DNA of 64,000 nt from Ochotona curzoniae (lineage: Eukaryota; Chordata; Mammalia; Lagomorpha; Ochotonidae), in contig NW_024467120.1 in the NCBI RefSeq assembly GCF_017591425.1, positions 4,650,001 through 4,714,000 on the forward strand, read 5' to 3'. The position numbers and the translations under genes are program-made. The notes under the pieces are model-generated. The model was not told where the DNA came from. It saw only the letters and a list, made by a program, of their open reading frames with translations, and did not search any database. Below are positions 1 through 12,900 of the stretch, one piece after another. Position 1 is the first letter of the stretch, and each line of letters opens with the position of its first letter.

Positions 1-26
1 TTCCGGGACAAAGCTGTAATACTTAC

Positions 27-914
27 CTGCAGCTGTGGTACTGGCTTGGGTTCCAAAAGCAAAAGTGGTTTTTCCTGGCTGTTCTGCTTCCTTCTCAGAT
101 GACTTTACCATATTAAAACTAAACGTTGCCTTTGAACTCTCATCTTTGGTTTGCTCTGAATTTCCAAAGGAAAACACTGGTGGACACTTTGGCTCTTCTT
201 TGTCAGTTTTCTTCCCCAAAACAAGAGATGTAGAAGTGACAGGCTCTTGCTGTTTCTCGTCTGTCATTCCCAAAGTGTACCTTGTGACAGTTGGCAGAGA
301 GGCAGGTTCCACGCTACCAAAACCAAACCCTCCTTTGGGCGCAGACATTTCTTCTTTCTTTGCTTCCGGCGTCTTGCAGGTGAAAGGAGCAATGGAGACA
401 CTCTTGGTTTCTGTGCTTCCAAAGCTGAAGCTGCTCTTGTTCTCGGAGGTCACTAAGCTGTTAGCAGTAGGCGTGGAGTTAACAACACCTGTAGCAAAGC
501 TAAAGCCTGCAGATGATTTAGAAGCTTCTTCTTTCTTTTCCTGTTGCCCAAGGTTAGATATCCCAAATTGCAATGGAGCTGAAGAAGCTGGGTTGCTAAA
601 CCCAGAAGAAAGTCCAAATGTAAACTTATTCTCATTCTTACTGTCTTTTTTAACTTCTTCAGGTTTAGGATCGGATGAAACTCCAAATTTAAAATCTCCC
701 ACTGGTTTGGAAAACTTAAAGCCCTCACTCAAAGGATTTCCGGACAGAGACTCAGATGACACGCCTATTTTGAATCCTCCCTGATCTCCAAATTTAAAAT
801 TTCCAGTGTTTGTTAAAGTTTGAGAAGAACCAGAAGATGAAGATGATGATGATGGGATACCAAATTTGAAGGGGGAGTCTGCTGAGTTCGAAGATGCAGA
901 TGATGTACCAAAGC
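27..914 (-). CDS. NUP153: NUP153 exon 18 (start of FG domain, residues 886-1181)
   Basis: An 888-base exon between ttgaag|GC and CTGCAG|GTAAGT, open throughout. It carries about eleven FG dipeptides (FGTS, KFGIP, KFGDQ, KFGVS, TFGLS, QFGIS, FSFGS, GFGFG, FSFGN, FAFGT) in serine/lysine-rich spacers. These cohesive repeats bind transport receptors. A run of seven serine codons (mostly TCA/TCT) near residue 907 forms a coding trinucleotide repeat. Two FG positions expected from human are lost (FSFATG, SLVLGKK). The frame leaves the exon one base into a codon. Confidence 0.96.
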
Positions 915-3900
915 CTTCAAACAAAGATACCATAAATACTGAATTAATACGTTTATCCTCTCAATCAAAATGTAACCCTTCAAAGCAGCACACAAATAAC
1001 TTTCAAACAGCAGGACGCGTGAACTATGCTGCCCAATGTTCAAAAGAATCACGTCTCAATCCACACAACTAAGGTGACCTGTCATATTGGTTACTAGAAC
1101 GAGAGTTAACAGGCAAGAGTACATGCAAGTTGGCAGGAAACTTGTGGGAAGCTGTTTGTCAATACTTATCAAAGTTAGACACACACATATACCCTTTGGT
1201 CCAGCAATTCTATAGCTGTGACTTTAACATAAACTTGCAGACATGCAAATACTGCGTAAGTAGCTGTTAAGAATAAAAATAAGGACATGTCCAAGACAGT
1301 TCATGATAAATCAAAGGGGAGGAGGGAGTGTTTTCTAACACAGCAGAAGGAAATGTTTGCTTAGGGCGGGGGCACCAGGAAACTTCGAATTGGCCATAGC
1401 TATCACCTGGAGGGAAGATGATGATAAGATAAAACGTCAACAGGGGGCAGCACTGTGGTACAGTGAGCTAACCTGCTGGTGAGATACCAGCATCCCAGGC
1501 AAAGCAGGTGCAAATCCTGGCTGTTGTACTTTCAATTCAACTCCCTGCTAATGCACCCGGGAAAGCAACAGAACATGGACCAGTGCCTAGGTCCCGCCAT
1601 TTGGCTGGGAGACCAGAATTCAGTTTCTGGTTCCTGCTCAGTCCCAGCCACTGTGGTGAGCTGGGGAGTAAACCAACAGACGGAGGATCTCTGTCTCTAA
1701 CTCTGCCTTCCAAAAATGAGCCAATGGGACAACAGAATTGTCACAGCTTTGCGCAAAATATATCTGTGAGGCAGGCAGACAGACGGCTCCCATGCTGAAT
1801 ATACTGTCAAAAGCCTTTAATGGTTCAGTTTTCACATCAGGAACACAAACTGGGCACCCCAGGTGGATGACAGGAACTCAATTACTAGGGCCATAACCTA
1901 CTGCCTCACAGTTTCCTAGATTAAATGCATATTCTCATTTTTTTTTGGGTCTTATAAATACATTTATTCAAAATTTAAAAATGTGACACAAAAGCAGAAC
2001 ACATGAATTGATGCTGCATTTGTAAAAATAAGTATTATACTGTCAAGGTCAAATCTTGGTTCTAAATGTTCTCAGTAATAAAACAAAAAAATTATTAAAA
2101 GATACCAAGATATTTATGCGTTGCTGTTTATCCATAAATGAAGACAAGCGTCAGCCAAGTCTTACAAGCCCTCATCCTCATATTCTTAATTTAAAGAGTA
2201 CCTACCCACCCAACTTCCTCTATTAAGAGAAACTTAGTTGGGCTTTTGGTATAGCACACTACGAACTGTAACAAATTGAGTCCCGGATGCTACACTTCCA
2301 AACAGCTCTCTGCTGAAGGCCTGGGAAGGCACCAGAAGATGGCCCACATCCTTGGAGCACTGCAATCATGTGGGAGACCTGGAATAAGCTCCTGGTCCCC
2401 AGCTTTGGACAGGCCCAGAGCTGGGCCATAGCAGCCATTTGGGGAATGAACATCTCTCTCAGTCTTTCCCTCCCTCTAATCTTCTCAAGCAAAACAAATA
2501 AATCAATCTGGAAAAAAACCCCTGAGGCGTAAAATTCCATCAGTCTCAGGAGCAGTATATACACGGCTATATCCATGGTCACTAAAATATGATAAACAGC
2601 ATCAGAGCCCAGCACAAGAACCAAGAAGGGGTAGGAATTGTGGAACAGCAGGTAAAACTGTCACTGTGATGCAGCAGCCTGATGGAACTTCCACTTCAGC
2701 TCCTGACTAATGGGCTTAGCAAAAGCAGTACAAGATGGCCCACGTAACCTGGGCCCTGACTCTCACTTGGGAGACCTAGATAAAGTTTCTGGCGGGCTTT
2801 GGCTTGGCTCAAGTCCTCACCACTGTAATCATTTGGGGAGTGGAGCAGTGGATGGAAGATCTCTCTCTCTTTCGCTCTCTTTCAAATAAATAACACTTAA
2901 AAGATATTCTACCAAAGATAGAGAAAATCCTTTGCCCAGCTGCAGAAACGATTCCTCACTAGCAACTGGCAACCAGTTTGACTCTGTAACACTGTGTAAA
3001 TATTGTGCTTTGAAATGACAGCTCAAAAAGGCGCGTGCCCACTGTCCTACCTGTGAACTCCGACTGTGTGCCTGGCTTTGCCGCTTCGCACGCCGCACAT
3101 TTGGTAGCGTCTGCTTTATTCTGCACTAGGCACACAGCACAGTCCCAGCTTCCCTCAGGTTTCTTGAACTTGTCCAATCCCAGAGAGCTTCCAGAAGCCA
3201 CAGACGCAGGAACAGAGCTGCTACTTGAAGCAGGTACACTTCCTAAAAAACAGTAAAATCGGATTATACTCATGGCATGTTAGCAGTATAATCTTCAACA
3301 TGAACATTGTTAAAAAATAGAAGTCTTTACATTTCCCTTAGCCTTATGATGAACAGCAGCTCACACTAACCTTGCTCGGTGGTGAGCTCCCTTTCAGAGA
3401 TTTTTTTAAAGATTGATTGATTGGTCGATTGCAAAGTCAGATATACAGAGTAGGAAGAGAGAGAGAGAGAGGAAGAACTTCCGCCTGATGGTTCACTCCC
3501 CAAGTAGCTGCAACGGCTGGAGTTGAGCCAATCCGAAGCCAGGGGCCCAGAGCTTCTTCTGGGTCTCCCACACAGGTGCAGGGTCCCAAGGCTTTGGGCC
3601 ATCCTTGACTGCTTTCCCAGGCCACAAGTAGGAGCTGGACGGGAAGCTGGGCCGCTGGGATCAGAACCGCTGGCCCATATAGGATCCTGGCGCATTTCAG
3701 GCAAAGACTTTGGCTGCTAGGCCATTGTGCTGGGCCCCTTTTCAAAGTTTTAACTATCCTGGCTTACAAAGCAAAGTCAGAGTGGGTACTGTGGCACAGC
3801 TAGTTAAACCACCACCTAGTGTGACAGCATCTCTTGTGGGTGCCAGTTTGAGCTCTGGGCGTCCCACTTCTAATTCAGTTCCCTGAAAATGAGCTTGGGA

Positions 3901-6900
3901 AAATAGCAAAGAATGGCCCAAATGCTTGGACCCCTGCATTTGGCCCAGCACACAACTCTAGCTTTTATGGCCATCTGGAGAGTGAAACAGTGGATGGAAG
4001 ATCTCAATCTATCTTAAAATCATACTCACAAACTGAACTCATTCAAGTAATAGAGTAACACAGAAAATTTCACAGCTCCAGACCATAATTTCAAATTGCA
4101 AACAGCTCTGTTACTTGAAATGAACACTGTTGCTCAGCTGGTGCTCTATCATCCACTTTACAACTCGATGTCCCATCTACTGACACTCCTATTATAATAC
4201 TAAGCTCCAAACTATACTTGGGGTTTGGAGATTTTGTTTAAAATGAACGAAATTTTAAACATCAATATAGAGCAGCGCCATCACCTAGAGAAACAAGTGA
4301 AACACCTAATTCAGTCTTTACGCAGAACTTGCATGCTTGCGAATGAAAGCAGACAGCGTGCAAGGATGCCTAAGCAAGTCTCAGAAGATGATACCAGGGT
4401 GCAGTTGTACGCTCTTGTGTCCCTGCCCCTCTGGGGCGCTCCAACCATGGTCACCTCTCTCCCACGGCCACAGACTAGCTGCTGATTTTACAGATGTTCT
4501 CCTCCAGCCACAACACTATCTCCAGAGTTCCATCTTTGGTTCACTGGCCTCGCACGCTCTACTCTGATGGTTTTCTCTATTCTGTCTACACCCCACACTT
4601 CTTCTCAGCATCACTGCCGTGATCTCCCAGTAGTAGCTCCATTGTCCTCACGACTGGCCCTCCTCCTCCTTCAAACATTTCTCACGTCCTTTTCAACTTT
4701 TGGATTTTTTTTTTTGACCCTTCTACTTGATGCTCTGGTTCAAGCTCCTCCTATTTCTTGCCTAAAAACCTGCTTTCTTATTTAGATTTCTGATCTTGTT
4801 CATTTAAAATTCATCCTCAGGAGCAACTAGTGAGTGTTTTTTCCCCCCTCTCTGGTTGCTCCTTAAAAGATCAACCCGACAGGCAACCGTTGTGGTGTAT
4901 TAAGTTAAGCCACCACCTGAAGAAGTGGTATTCCACATATGTGCCAGTTTGACTTCTCGCTGCTCCACTTCTGATCCAGGTGGGAGAACTGAAAGAAGCT
5001 CCTAACTCCTGGCTCTGGCCTAGCCTAGCTCTACAATGCGGCCATTTCAGGAATTAACCAGCTGACAGAAGATCTCAAGGTAACTTTGCCTTTTAAATGG
5101 ACAAATAACAAAAAGTAAAACAAAAAAAGTGCTGGTGCTGTGGGTAAAGCAGTGGCCTCCAGGCACCGCACACGAGCCACACCCCAGTTTGAGTCTCAGC
5201 TGTTTCTGATCCAACTTCCTAATGAGAGCAGTGGAAGACAACCCAAGTGCTTGGACCTCCGCATCCCGTGGGAGACCTGAATGAACCTGCTGACTCTGGA
5301 CATGGCCAGTTCCAACCACTGTGGCCATCTGATTAACAGTGGACAGAAGATCTCTTTCTCACTTATCTCTGACCTTTAAATAAATCTCTTTAAAATAAAG
5401 AGATGGACTTATATTGACTCTTATTTATCCCTGCCACTATCTTAGCAGAGTCTACATAAACCTGAATGTCAAGCAGCTTCAAATGAAGATGTTTTCAAGT
5501 GTACCTTACTATCTCCCTTCTCATACTCATTTGACTACATTAGCATATCTCATAATTGTCCTTCACAGTACTGAGAGAACTTCCTAATCTGTCCTTCAAT
5601 CTCTCAATTTAGCTGTTTTCAATCTCAAATTTTTTCTCCAACCACCAGAGTGATTATCAAAAACAGTAAACCTGACCATATCATTTGCCAGCTGAAAGTG
5701 ATGTTATATAACATATAGTCTTCATTTCTTTAGTACATGAAAGTAGTTGTGGGGTAAAATTCACTGCTTGCATCAACTCAGAAGTTTGCTTTTCTGCATG
5801 GGAGGACTATCACCGTCTAAGAAACACCAGACGGAAATAGATATTCCAGGCTTCAGTTTCTGAAATCTAATTCTTGTGGTAATACCCAGGAGAAATTAAG
5901 AAACACAGTTTCAGTGCGAAGGCAAGAGATCTAGGCTAATACCTCCAGAGCTTCACATTACAGACACAGACCGACACATCCATACATAAAGCAGTAAAAC
6001 CAGGAGGTATAATTTCTAGGACATCTGTGTTTTATTTGGCACCCATGTTACCATATAGCTGCATCATGTAATTATATGATAGATTATACAATCAGCCAAG
6101 ATCAAACTCAAGATTTAGGTAAATCTAAAATCATTCCAATGTTTGAACATAGGAAAATACAAATACCTATTTTTTTCTGGCTACCTAAGGGCTTTTTTTT
6201 TTTTAACTGACAATTCAGCAACTTACTGCCTCATCTGTAAACAACCAATGGCTGTTTTCATTTCCTTTTAAAGAAAAATACATAAAGGAATGTACTTTTC
6301 TATATAAAGGTCTGAGAGAGAGACTGTCACACTCAGATCTTTAGCATCCCTATTTGTCAACTTTCAAAATAACCGGACAAACCAAGACGATAACAATGCA
6401 TGGAAGGAGGTCAGTGCACACACAGGACTCCCATACAGCCCATGCTAACTCAACATGGAGAGTTAGCCTCCAGCGAGCAATATAAACCTCAAAACAGTTT
6501 AGAATAATTAAGATGAGGAAATGCTTATCTTGGAATATTTAAGATACTGGGGTGTCATTAGCTGTTTTACAGGGAATAAGCTAAAATGTTTTATTAAAGT
6601 AATTAGCAAGAATATTTTATACAGCCATAAACATACCTGGTTTCTCAGACATACAGGACACACATTTATTGTCTTCTGCATTATTAGTAACACAGCATAT
6701 TGGACACTCCCAAGACCCCACAGGCCTTTTGAATTTATCTCCAAATCCTAAGGAACCAGAGGTCGCGGTGCAGCTGGCAGACGAGGCAGTCACGGTCACA
6801 GCACTCTCCGGAGCAGCTGTCAAAGTCAGGGTGCGCCTCACACCAGTCCCAGGTTTCGGCGTTTCACAGGCTACACATTTTATTGCTTCAGGTTTATTCT

Positions 6901-9900
6901 GCACTAAACACGTGTCACAATCCCAAGTTCCTACTGCTGGTTTAAATTTGTCTCCAAAGCCAGTTCCTGATGCAGGAAGAGTTGCTTTGCTGCTTTTGCT
7001 TGGTGTCCCAATTTCAGTCTGTTTGACACTATCTCTCGGTGGCGATTTTGCTGCTTGACAGGCTACGCACTTGTTATCTGTAGCTTTGTTTTGGATTAGA
7101 CATGTATCACACTGCCATGATGATGCAACTTTCAAGCTTTCCCCAAATCCACTACTACTAGAAGAAAAGCTACTTATTGCTGGTCTTGTATAAACTACCG
7201 GGCTTGTTGTGGTGGGCGGAGCAGCAAGACAATCTACCTTCGGTGACGCAAAATCTGCAACGGAGGAAGTAGAATAAGCACGAGAGTCGGAGAACTGCAA
7301 TGTTTTTCACCCAGGCAGTCATATTTATCAATAACATGACTAATGACACGTAGACTTTGTAAAAATTCCATAAAGGTCTCTTGTTTATAATATACTTTCT
7401 AAGAGTTTCTACTTTATCAAAGTTTCCCTCCCTCGTCTCTGTCTTCTTTCTGGTGTTCCTTGTCTGCAAAATGAATTCCGTGTCTATATAATACACGCCA
7501 TGTTGTCATCTATGCTAATACGAAAACTTACACAGGGGAAGGTACTTTCAATTTATCATAAGATGGGCGGGTTTATTTTAACTACATTAAACTTGTAAAA
7601 TAGTAATGTTTCCATGACAAATGCAAATTCCAAAATGCCCAATTCTCTGGCCAAGATCTAGACACAGAACAAGTTTTAAGTCTTGTTCTAGGATGAGGCT
7701 TTGGGCCTGCAGTCAAGATGTCAGCTGGGGGACAGGCATTGTGACACCAGCACCCCAAAAGCACTGGAGTCCCAGTTCCTCCATTTTCAATGCACTTCCT
7801 TGCTAACGAACCTGAGGCAGAGGAAGATGGCCCAAGGGAGACTTGGCTTAGAGTGGTCTATATCTCTTCCTCTCTATAACCAACTATAAAATACATTTGA
7901 AAAAGAAAAAAGTCTGTTGGGACACTTGCATCCTCTATCAAACAGCCTGAGTCGGTGTCCCAGAAATGCTTCCAATTTCCAACTTGCCTGTATGGGCATT
8001 TAGGGAGTGAATAAAATGATTAAAGCTTTTTTTTTTTTTTTTTAATAAGATTGGTGGCAGACCCTGTGACTGTGAAATGTATTGGAAAGGGTGTTTGGGG
8101 ATGTGTGGGAGGGGAGACCGCTGAATGTAAGTACATTACAGGCCAAGGACTTCTGGGTAATGTCCACGGGCTGGGCCACTGCAACTGCAGTTAAGCAAGG
8201 GGGCTGAGACCTGGTGGTTTGGAAGGGAGAGGACATGTTTGAGACATACCAGGACACCTGCCAACATGGAAGATGTGGGCTGGACTAGCTGGCATCCACC
8301 ATGGACAAACGGCGAACATGAATGCAAGGGTTGGGGAGCCTGCCTAGCAGGACTAGGCCATGGTACCAGCTGTCAGGGAGTGACGCAGCACTTTGTGGGT
8401 GATGTTAGGCTGGGACATGTGACTAAAACAGGCAAGTCTGGGGGGCAGACTCTAAGGCACACTGAGCAAGGTATGCTTAAGTGCATGGAAGCCGAATGGG
8501 ATGTGGGGCAGCCTGGGCCAGTGTGTTGCGCACACACCTGCACATGCAGGAAATACAGATGGGGGCCGCCCTGGTGAGGGTTATTGGGAGTCGCTCCGAC
8601 TAGGCTGCAGTTCCCACTACTAAGTTCCTGAAGGCCAGATGTGTGGTGGGCAGGGTTAGGCTGGGCCATGACTTCTGCTGGTTTGTGTACGAGATGGGGT
8701 TGGGGACAGAACTTACCAGGTGACTGCAATCACCAGTGTCTACAGGCTGATGGGGACAGAGTAAGCCAAACCCTGCACTGGCTGGCACATACAGGAGTCA
8801 GCTGTGGGAACACCCAATTGAACTACTAGAAACTCAAATTTAAGTAACAGAAAAAATTACAGAATCTGTGGTCTGATCGTCGAATGTGCATGTGTCAGAA
8901 CTTGGTCTCCTCGCTCCTGTGCAGCATACAGCATTGCCCAGATGCACATGGGGGATATGGCAGCTTTGGTGAGGCTGCAGAGGACACCCAGTGCCATGGC
9001 AGAGGATGCAGGGCAGAACAAACTGATCAACTCTCCTGACTAAGCTCTGATAGCAAGTATCTGGGGGAACAGTGACGCTGAGGTGGACCATGACAGCTGA
9101 TGCCTTATTATGTATGTCATACTGACCTATCTCTAATAACAGGAAACTCATTTTCTTTACATTTACCTCCTGAAGAATAGAAGATTTGCCTCTAATTTTA
9201 TTACATAGCCCTTGCATTGCAAAGTGTATTTTCACAAGAGAAATTAACATCTAACTATATCTACTTTCAAACACACCTCTTATCAAATTAACCAATTAAA
9301 AAAAAAAGCCTGAAGTATTACACAAGAGATTAAAATGAAATCATGAATTTGTGTGATTTTTAACTATCTCAAGGGCAGCCATTATCTTACCAGGGTTTTT
9401 CAGAAGATCAAGAACACTCCCTTCCTTCATAGTTTTTGCAGGTCTAAAAGGACCCTCATAATCTTCACCTTGCCTCTTGGTACAGCTTGTACTGCTGTTT
9501 GCTGCAGTGGTATCTTGAGCTGTAATTAGTTTAATTATAAAAGGCATTTTATATATACATATATTTTTGAAAGCACTGGAATTAAATGCACTAAAAACAG
9601 CTTGCAAATTCAATTCTCTCGGATCAGTTTCTAAAAATTTATGGAAAAAAGCCACTATTAACAAACCTATGTTAGTATTTAAAGCAAGCATTCTGGAGCT
9701 GTTGGAATGCCCACAACTCAGAGGACCTGGATGTGAAAGCCATCTCTGGCTGTTGGTTTCAGCCTCTTACTAATGTAGATTCTCAGACAGCAGGGACAAT
9801 GCACAACTAGGTGGGTTCCTGCCTACTCCCACGAGATGTGGATTGAGTTCGTCTCCTGGCTTCTGGCCACACACGCTGTTACTCTGTTTGGAGAGTCAAT

Positions 9901-12900
9901 TGGTGAATGGGAGATTATTCAAAAAACTAATTTTAAACAACCTGTAATAGGAGCCCAGTATGATGTTCAACTGGTTAATCCTCTGCCTTCAAGCACTGGC
10001 ATCCCACATGAGTACTGGTCATGAGTAGGCTCTGTTCCACTTTCAACTCTATTTTCTGCTTAAGGTTTGGAAAAGCAGCAGAGTCGGAGGATGGCCCAAA
10101 GACCTGGGAACCTTTAATGAATGGCAGACCCAGAGGAGGCTCCTGGCTTCAGATCAGTCCAGCATTGGCTGTTGAGGCCATTTGGGGAGTGAACCAGCAG
10201 ACGGAAGACCTTTCTTTCGTCTCCTCTCTGTAAACCTGCCTTTCCAATAAGAAAAAATGAATCTATTCACACATTTTCAGCTTTTCCAAATGAAGGATAT
10301 AGTGAGAACCACAAGCAAATGTGTCAAAATGAGAACATTCAATTCCTCATAAGCCACTCAAAATCAACTCCTTAAAAATTCGAGTAATCTCTCAAGATTT
10401 AATGAAACAGAAAGCTTTTCTAACACTTTTACACTCATTCAGGTACCATGAGTAAGCTATTAGTAAAAATGGAGAAACATTTAGGCACTTTTCCTGATAA
10501 CAAATCATAAAATTGGTACTAACTAGACAGGTTTTTCATGAATTTAGTAACATTGAAGGAAATAAGCTTGTCATAAGATGTACATGTAGAACTGAAATTA
10601 CAAGGCCAGTGCTGTAGTATTACAGATAAAGCTGCTACCTGTGACGCCTGTATGCAAATGGGCTCCAGTCTGAATTCTGGTCCAACTCCCTTCCAACGTG
10701 TCTGGAAAACAGTGGTGGACGGTCCAGGTGCCTGGGTCCCTGTCATCCCTACGGTACACTCAGAAGAAGGTTCTGGTTCCTGGCTATAGTCTAGCTTATT
10801 AGCCCTGGCTGATGCAACCAGTTGGAGAATGAACCAGCAGACAGAAGTTTTTCTCTCTCTCTCATTCTTTGTAACTCTGCCTTTCAAGTAGTCAGTCTAA
10901 AAAACCCTGCTTGTTACTTTAATACAAAGGGATATGCTATTTTGTCCAATAAAAATAGGATTTCACATAGGCCATTCAAATCTATGTTTATGCTCTGATC
11001 ATTTAGACCATGCTAAGCTGAGAAGGCCTTCTTTGCTGACACCAGCTCTTTCATTCTCTTTTGAAGGATTCAGTTTTAGAAACCTCACAGCAGAGAACAG
11101 CAACCCTCAACTGATGTTTTTACTTGTACCACTCCTCATTCCTATCCACAGCCCTACGCCACATACACATCACTGCCGATGCACTCCACGATTACTCTCA
11201 TACTAAAATTCCTCAATATCACTCCCTATTTTTACAATAAAATCCAATGCTTAGCACAACATACAAGAGTTCTTTAGATTTAAAACTACCACTACAACCT
11301 ACTGATATACTACATCACAAAAATCCCATTTTATTATCTCATTACTCACCTCTTTTAATACTGATTTTTTAGTAATAAAATTTTGAACCACCACCCAACG
11401 CAGAAGCACACAAGCATAAATACTGCAAATAAAATACTTGTGATGTACAGTAAAACTAGAGATGACATCACTACAATTAAACAGACAACTTAAAAAAACA
11501 ACAAATTATTTGCAGCTGGAAATAATCCCTGTACTAACAAAACTGCAAAATTTACCTGTAGAGCTTTTTCCTAAATGAAAGCATTTAGAAGAATTAAGAT
11601 ATGAGAAATATTTGAAAACACTAATCTAACACATGCAACTGCCGTTATGTTAAAAATTGTGAGAAAGTGTTACTTACCAGAACTACTTATAATTGATTCT
11701 GAAGCATTGCTAGAACCAGTCAGTTCTGTTTTTGCAATAGGCACACTAAATGTAAATCCAATCTGCAAAGAGAAAAGGTATCCTTTAAATGTTAATTCAG
11801 TAGTAAGCAAATGTCATCACCCTCTGTCATCCTCCCAGGCCATTTGCAGCATGAATCAGTGCCCACATGCGATGCCTGCACTGTAGGGAGGATTGGCCTG
11901 CTACGTAACTACAACAGCTCCCAAATGTGAAAGTGAAAAGGTTGGAGCACTCTCCTGGTCAAGCTTCATAGACTTGTGGATACACTAAACCAAGAGATCT
12001 TGGAAAGGTCTTGGTGAGCCAAGAGACCTTGGAAAGATGTGGGTAATCCTGGTATAACAAAGCTGACAACAACTCAGAACTATCAAAAGCACTCAAGTAA
12101 CGCCCCTGGAAACTTCACCACATCGGGGTCTCTAGGATGTCATTACAAGACTGTCACCCATTCCTGGAGTGCTGCCATACTTTGACAGCAAGGAGTGGTC
12201 CCCTCCCTTTCCCTAACTCCCTAACTGTGGACACACAGGAAAAAAAGCTGAAAAACTGTCCCACACACCTTCCTCTATGCCTCAGCCCACACCATTCTAA
12301 CAGCAGAACTTTAACATTAAGCTTCCTTCCCTAGACTAAATGTGATTCAAGAGGCTGGTGTTGCACAATGGCTTAAGCCCCTGCTTGGGATCCCTACACC
12401 ACATTCTGGAATGGCTAAGACTAAGTCCTAGATATTTGGTTTCCAGTCTAATTTCTGATGAGGTTCACCCTGCAATGCAGCAATGGCTCTTACTTGTGTC
12501 CCTGCCAGCCAATATGGAAGAGTTGGATGGAATTCCAGGCTCCCAGCTTTAGCATGGCCCAATTCCAGATGTTGCAAGCATTTTTTGGTGTTAAACCAGC
12601 AAATGAAAAACATCTTGTTTCCTCTGACTACATACCCTTTCAAATAAAGGGAATCCCAAGGACTTGCTAAATGTAGTATGCTTTACTTGACTGGGACCCC
12701 AAATTTAGTAAGCTCTGAGACTAATAGAAATAAGTCAGAAATTAAAGAATAGTCTGGAAGTGCTAACAAAACCTGAACATGGATATATTAAGTTTCATGG
12801 GTATGACAACATGCTGTGGGGATGCATAGGAATATGCTTCTTAGTGAGCACTGGAGAAATATTAAGGCAATCAAAATGCCTATATCCTAAACATCAAACA

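Larger units (their letters stand above)
915..3050 (-). other. NUP153 intron 17 (2.1 kb)
   Basis: Three plus-strand CSINEs (1.44-1.72, 2.23-2.51 and 2.63-2.90 kb). Positions 915-1,440 and 1,720-2,230 show nothing recognisable. Confidence 0.75.
3243..6636 (-). other. NUP153 intron 16 (3.4 kb)
   Basis: Four CSINEs (3.4-4.0 and 4.9-5.4 kb). Positions 4,021-4,870 and 5,401-6,636 hold no element I recognise; 4,400-4,850 is pyrimidine-rich. Confidence 0.75.
7255..9390 (-). other. NUP153 intron 15 (2.1 kb)
   Basis: It holds a degenerate CSINE (7.7-8.0 kb) followed by composite VNTR element A (8.05-9.11 kb). The remaining 7,255-7,690 and 9,115-9,390 are AT-rich without recognisable content. Confidence 0.75.
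9520..11677 (-). other. NUP153 intron 14 (2.2 kb)
   Basis: Three plus-strand CSINEs, degraded to moderate (9,690-10,895). Nothing is recognised in 10,896-11,677, which is AT-rich. Confidence 0.75.

Noticed and set aside
35..784. Plus-strand 249-codon ORF
   Set aside because: It is the complement of NUP153 exon 18. The minus strand carries the FG-repeat protein in frame with the other exons.
4225..4485. Plus-strand 86-codon ORF in intron 16
   Set aside because: No domain, no splice or promoter context, and no similarity I recognise.
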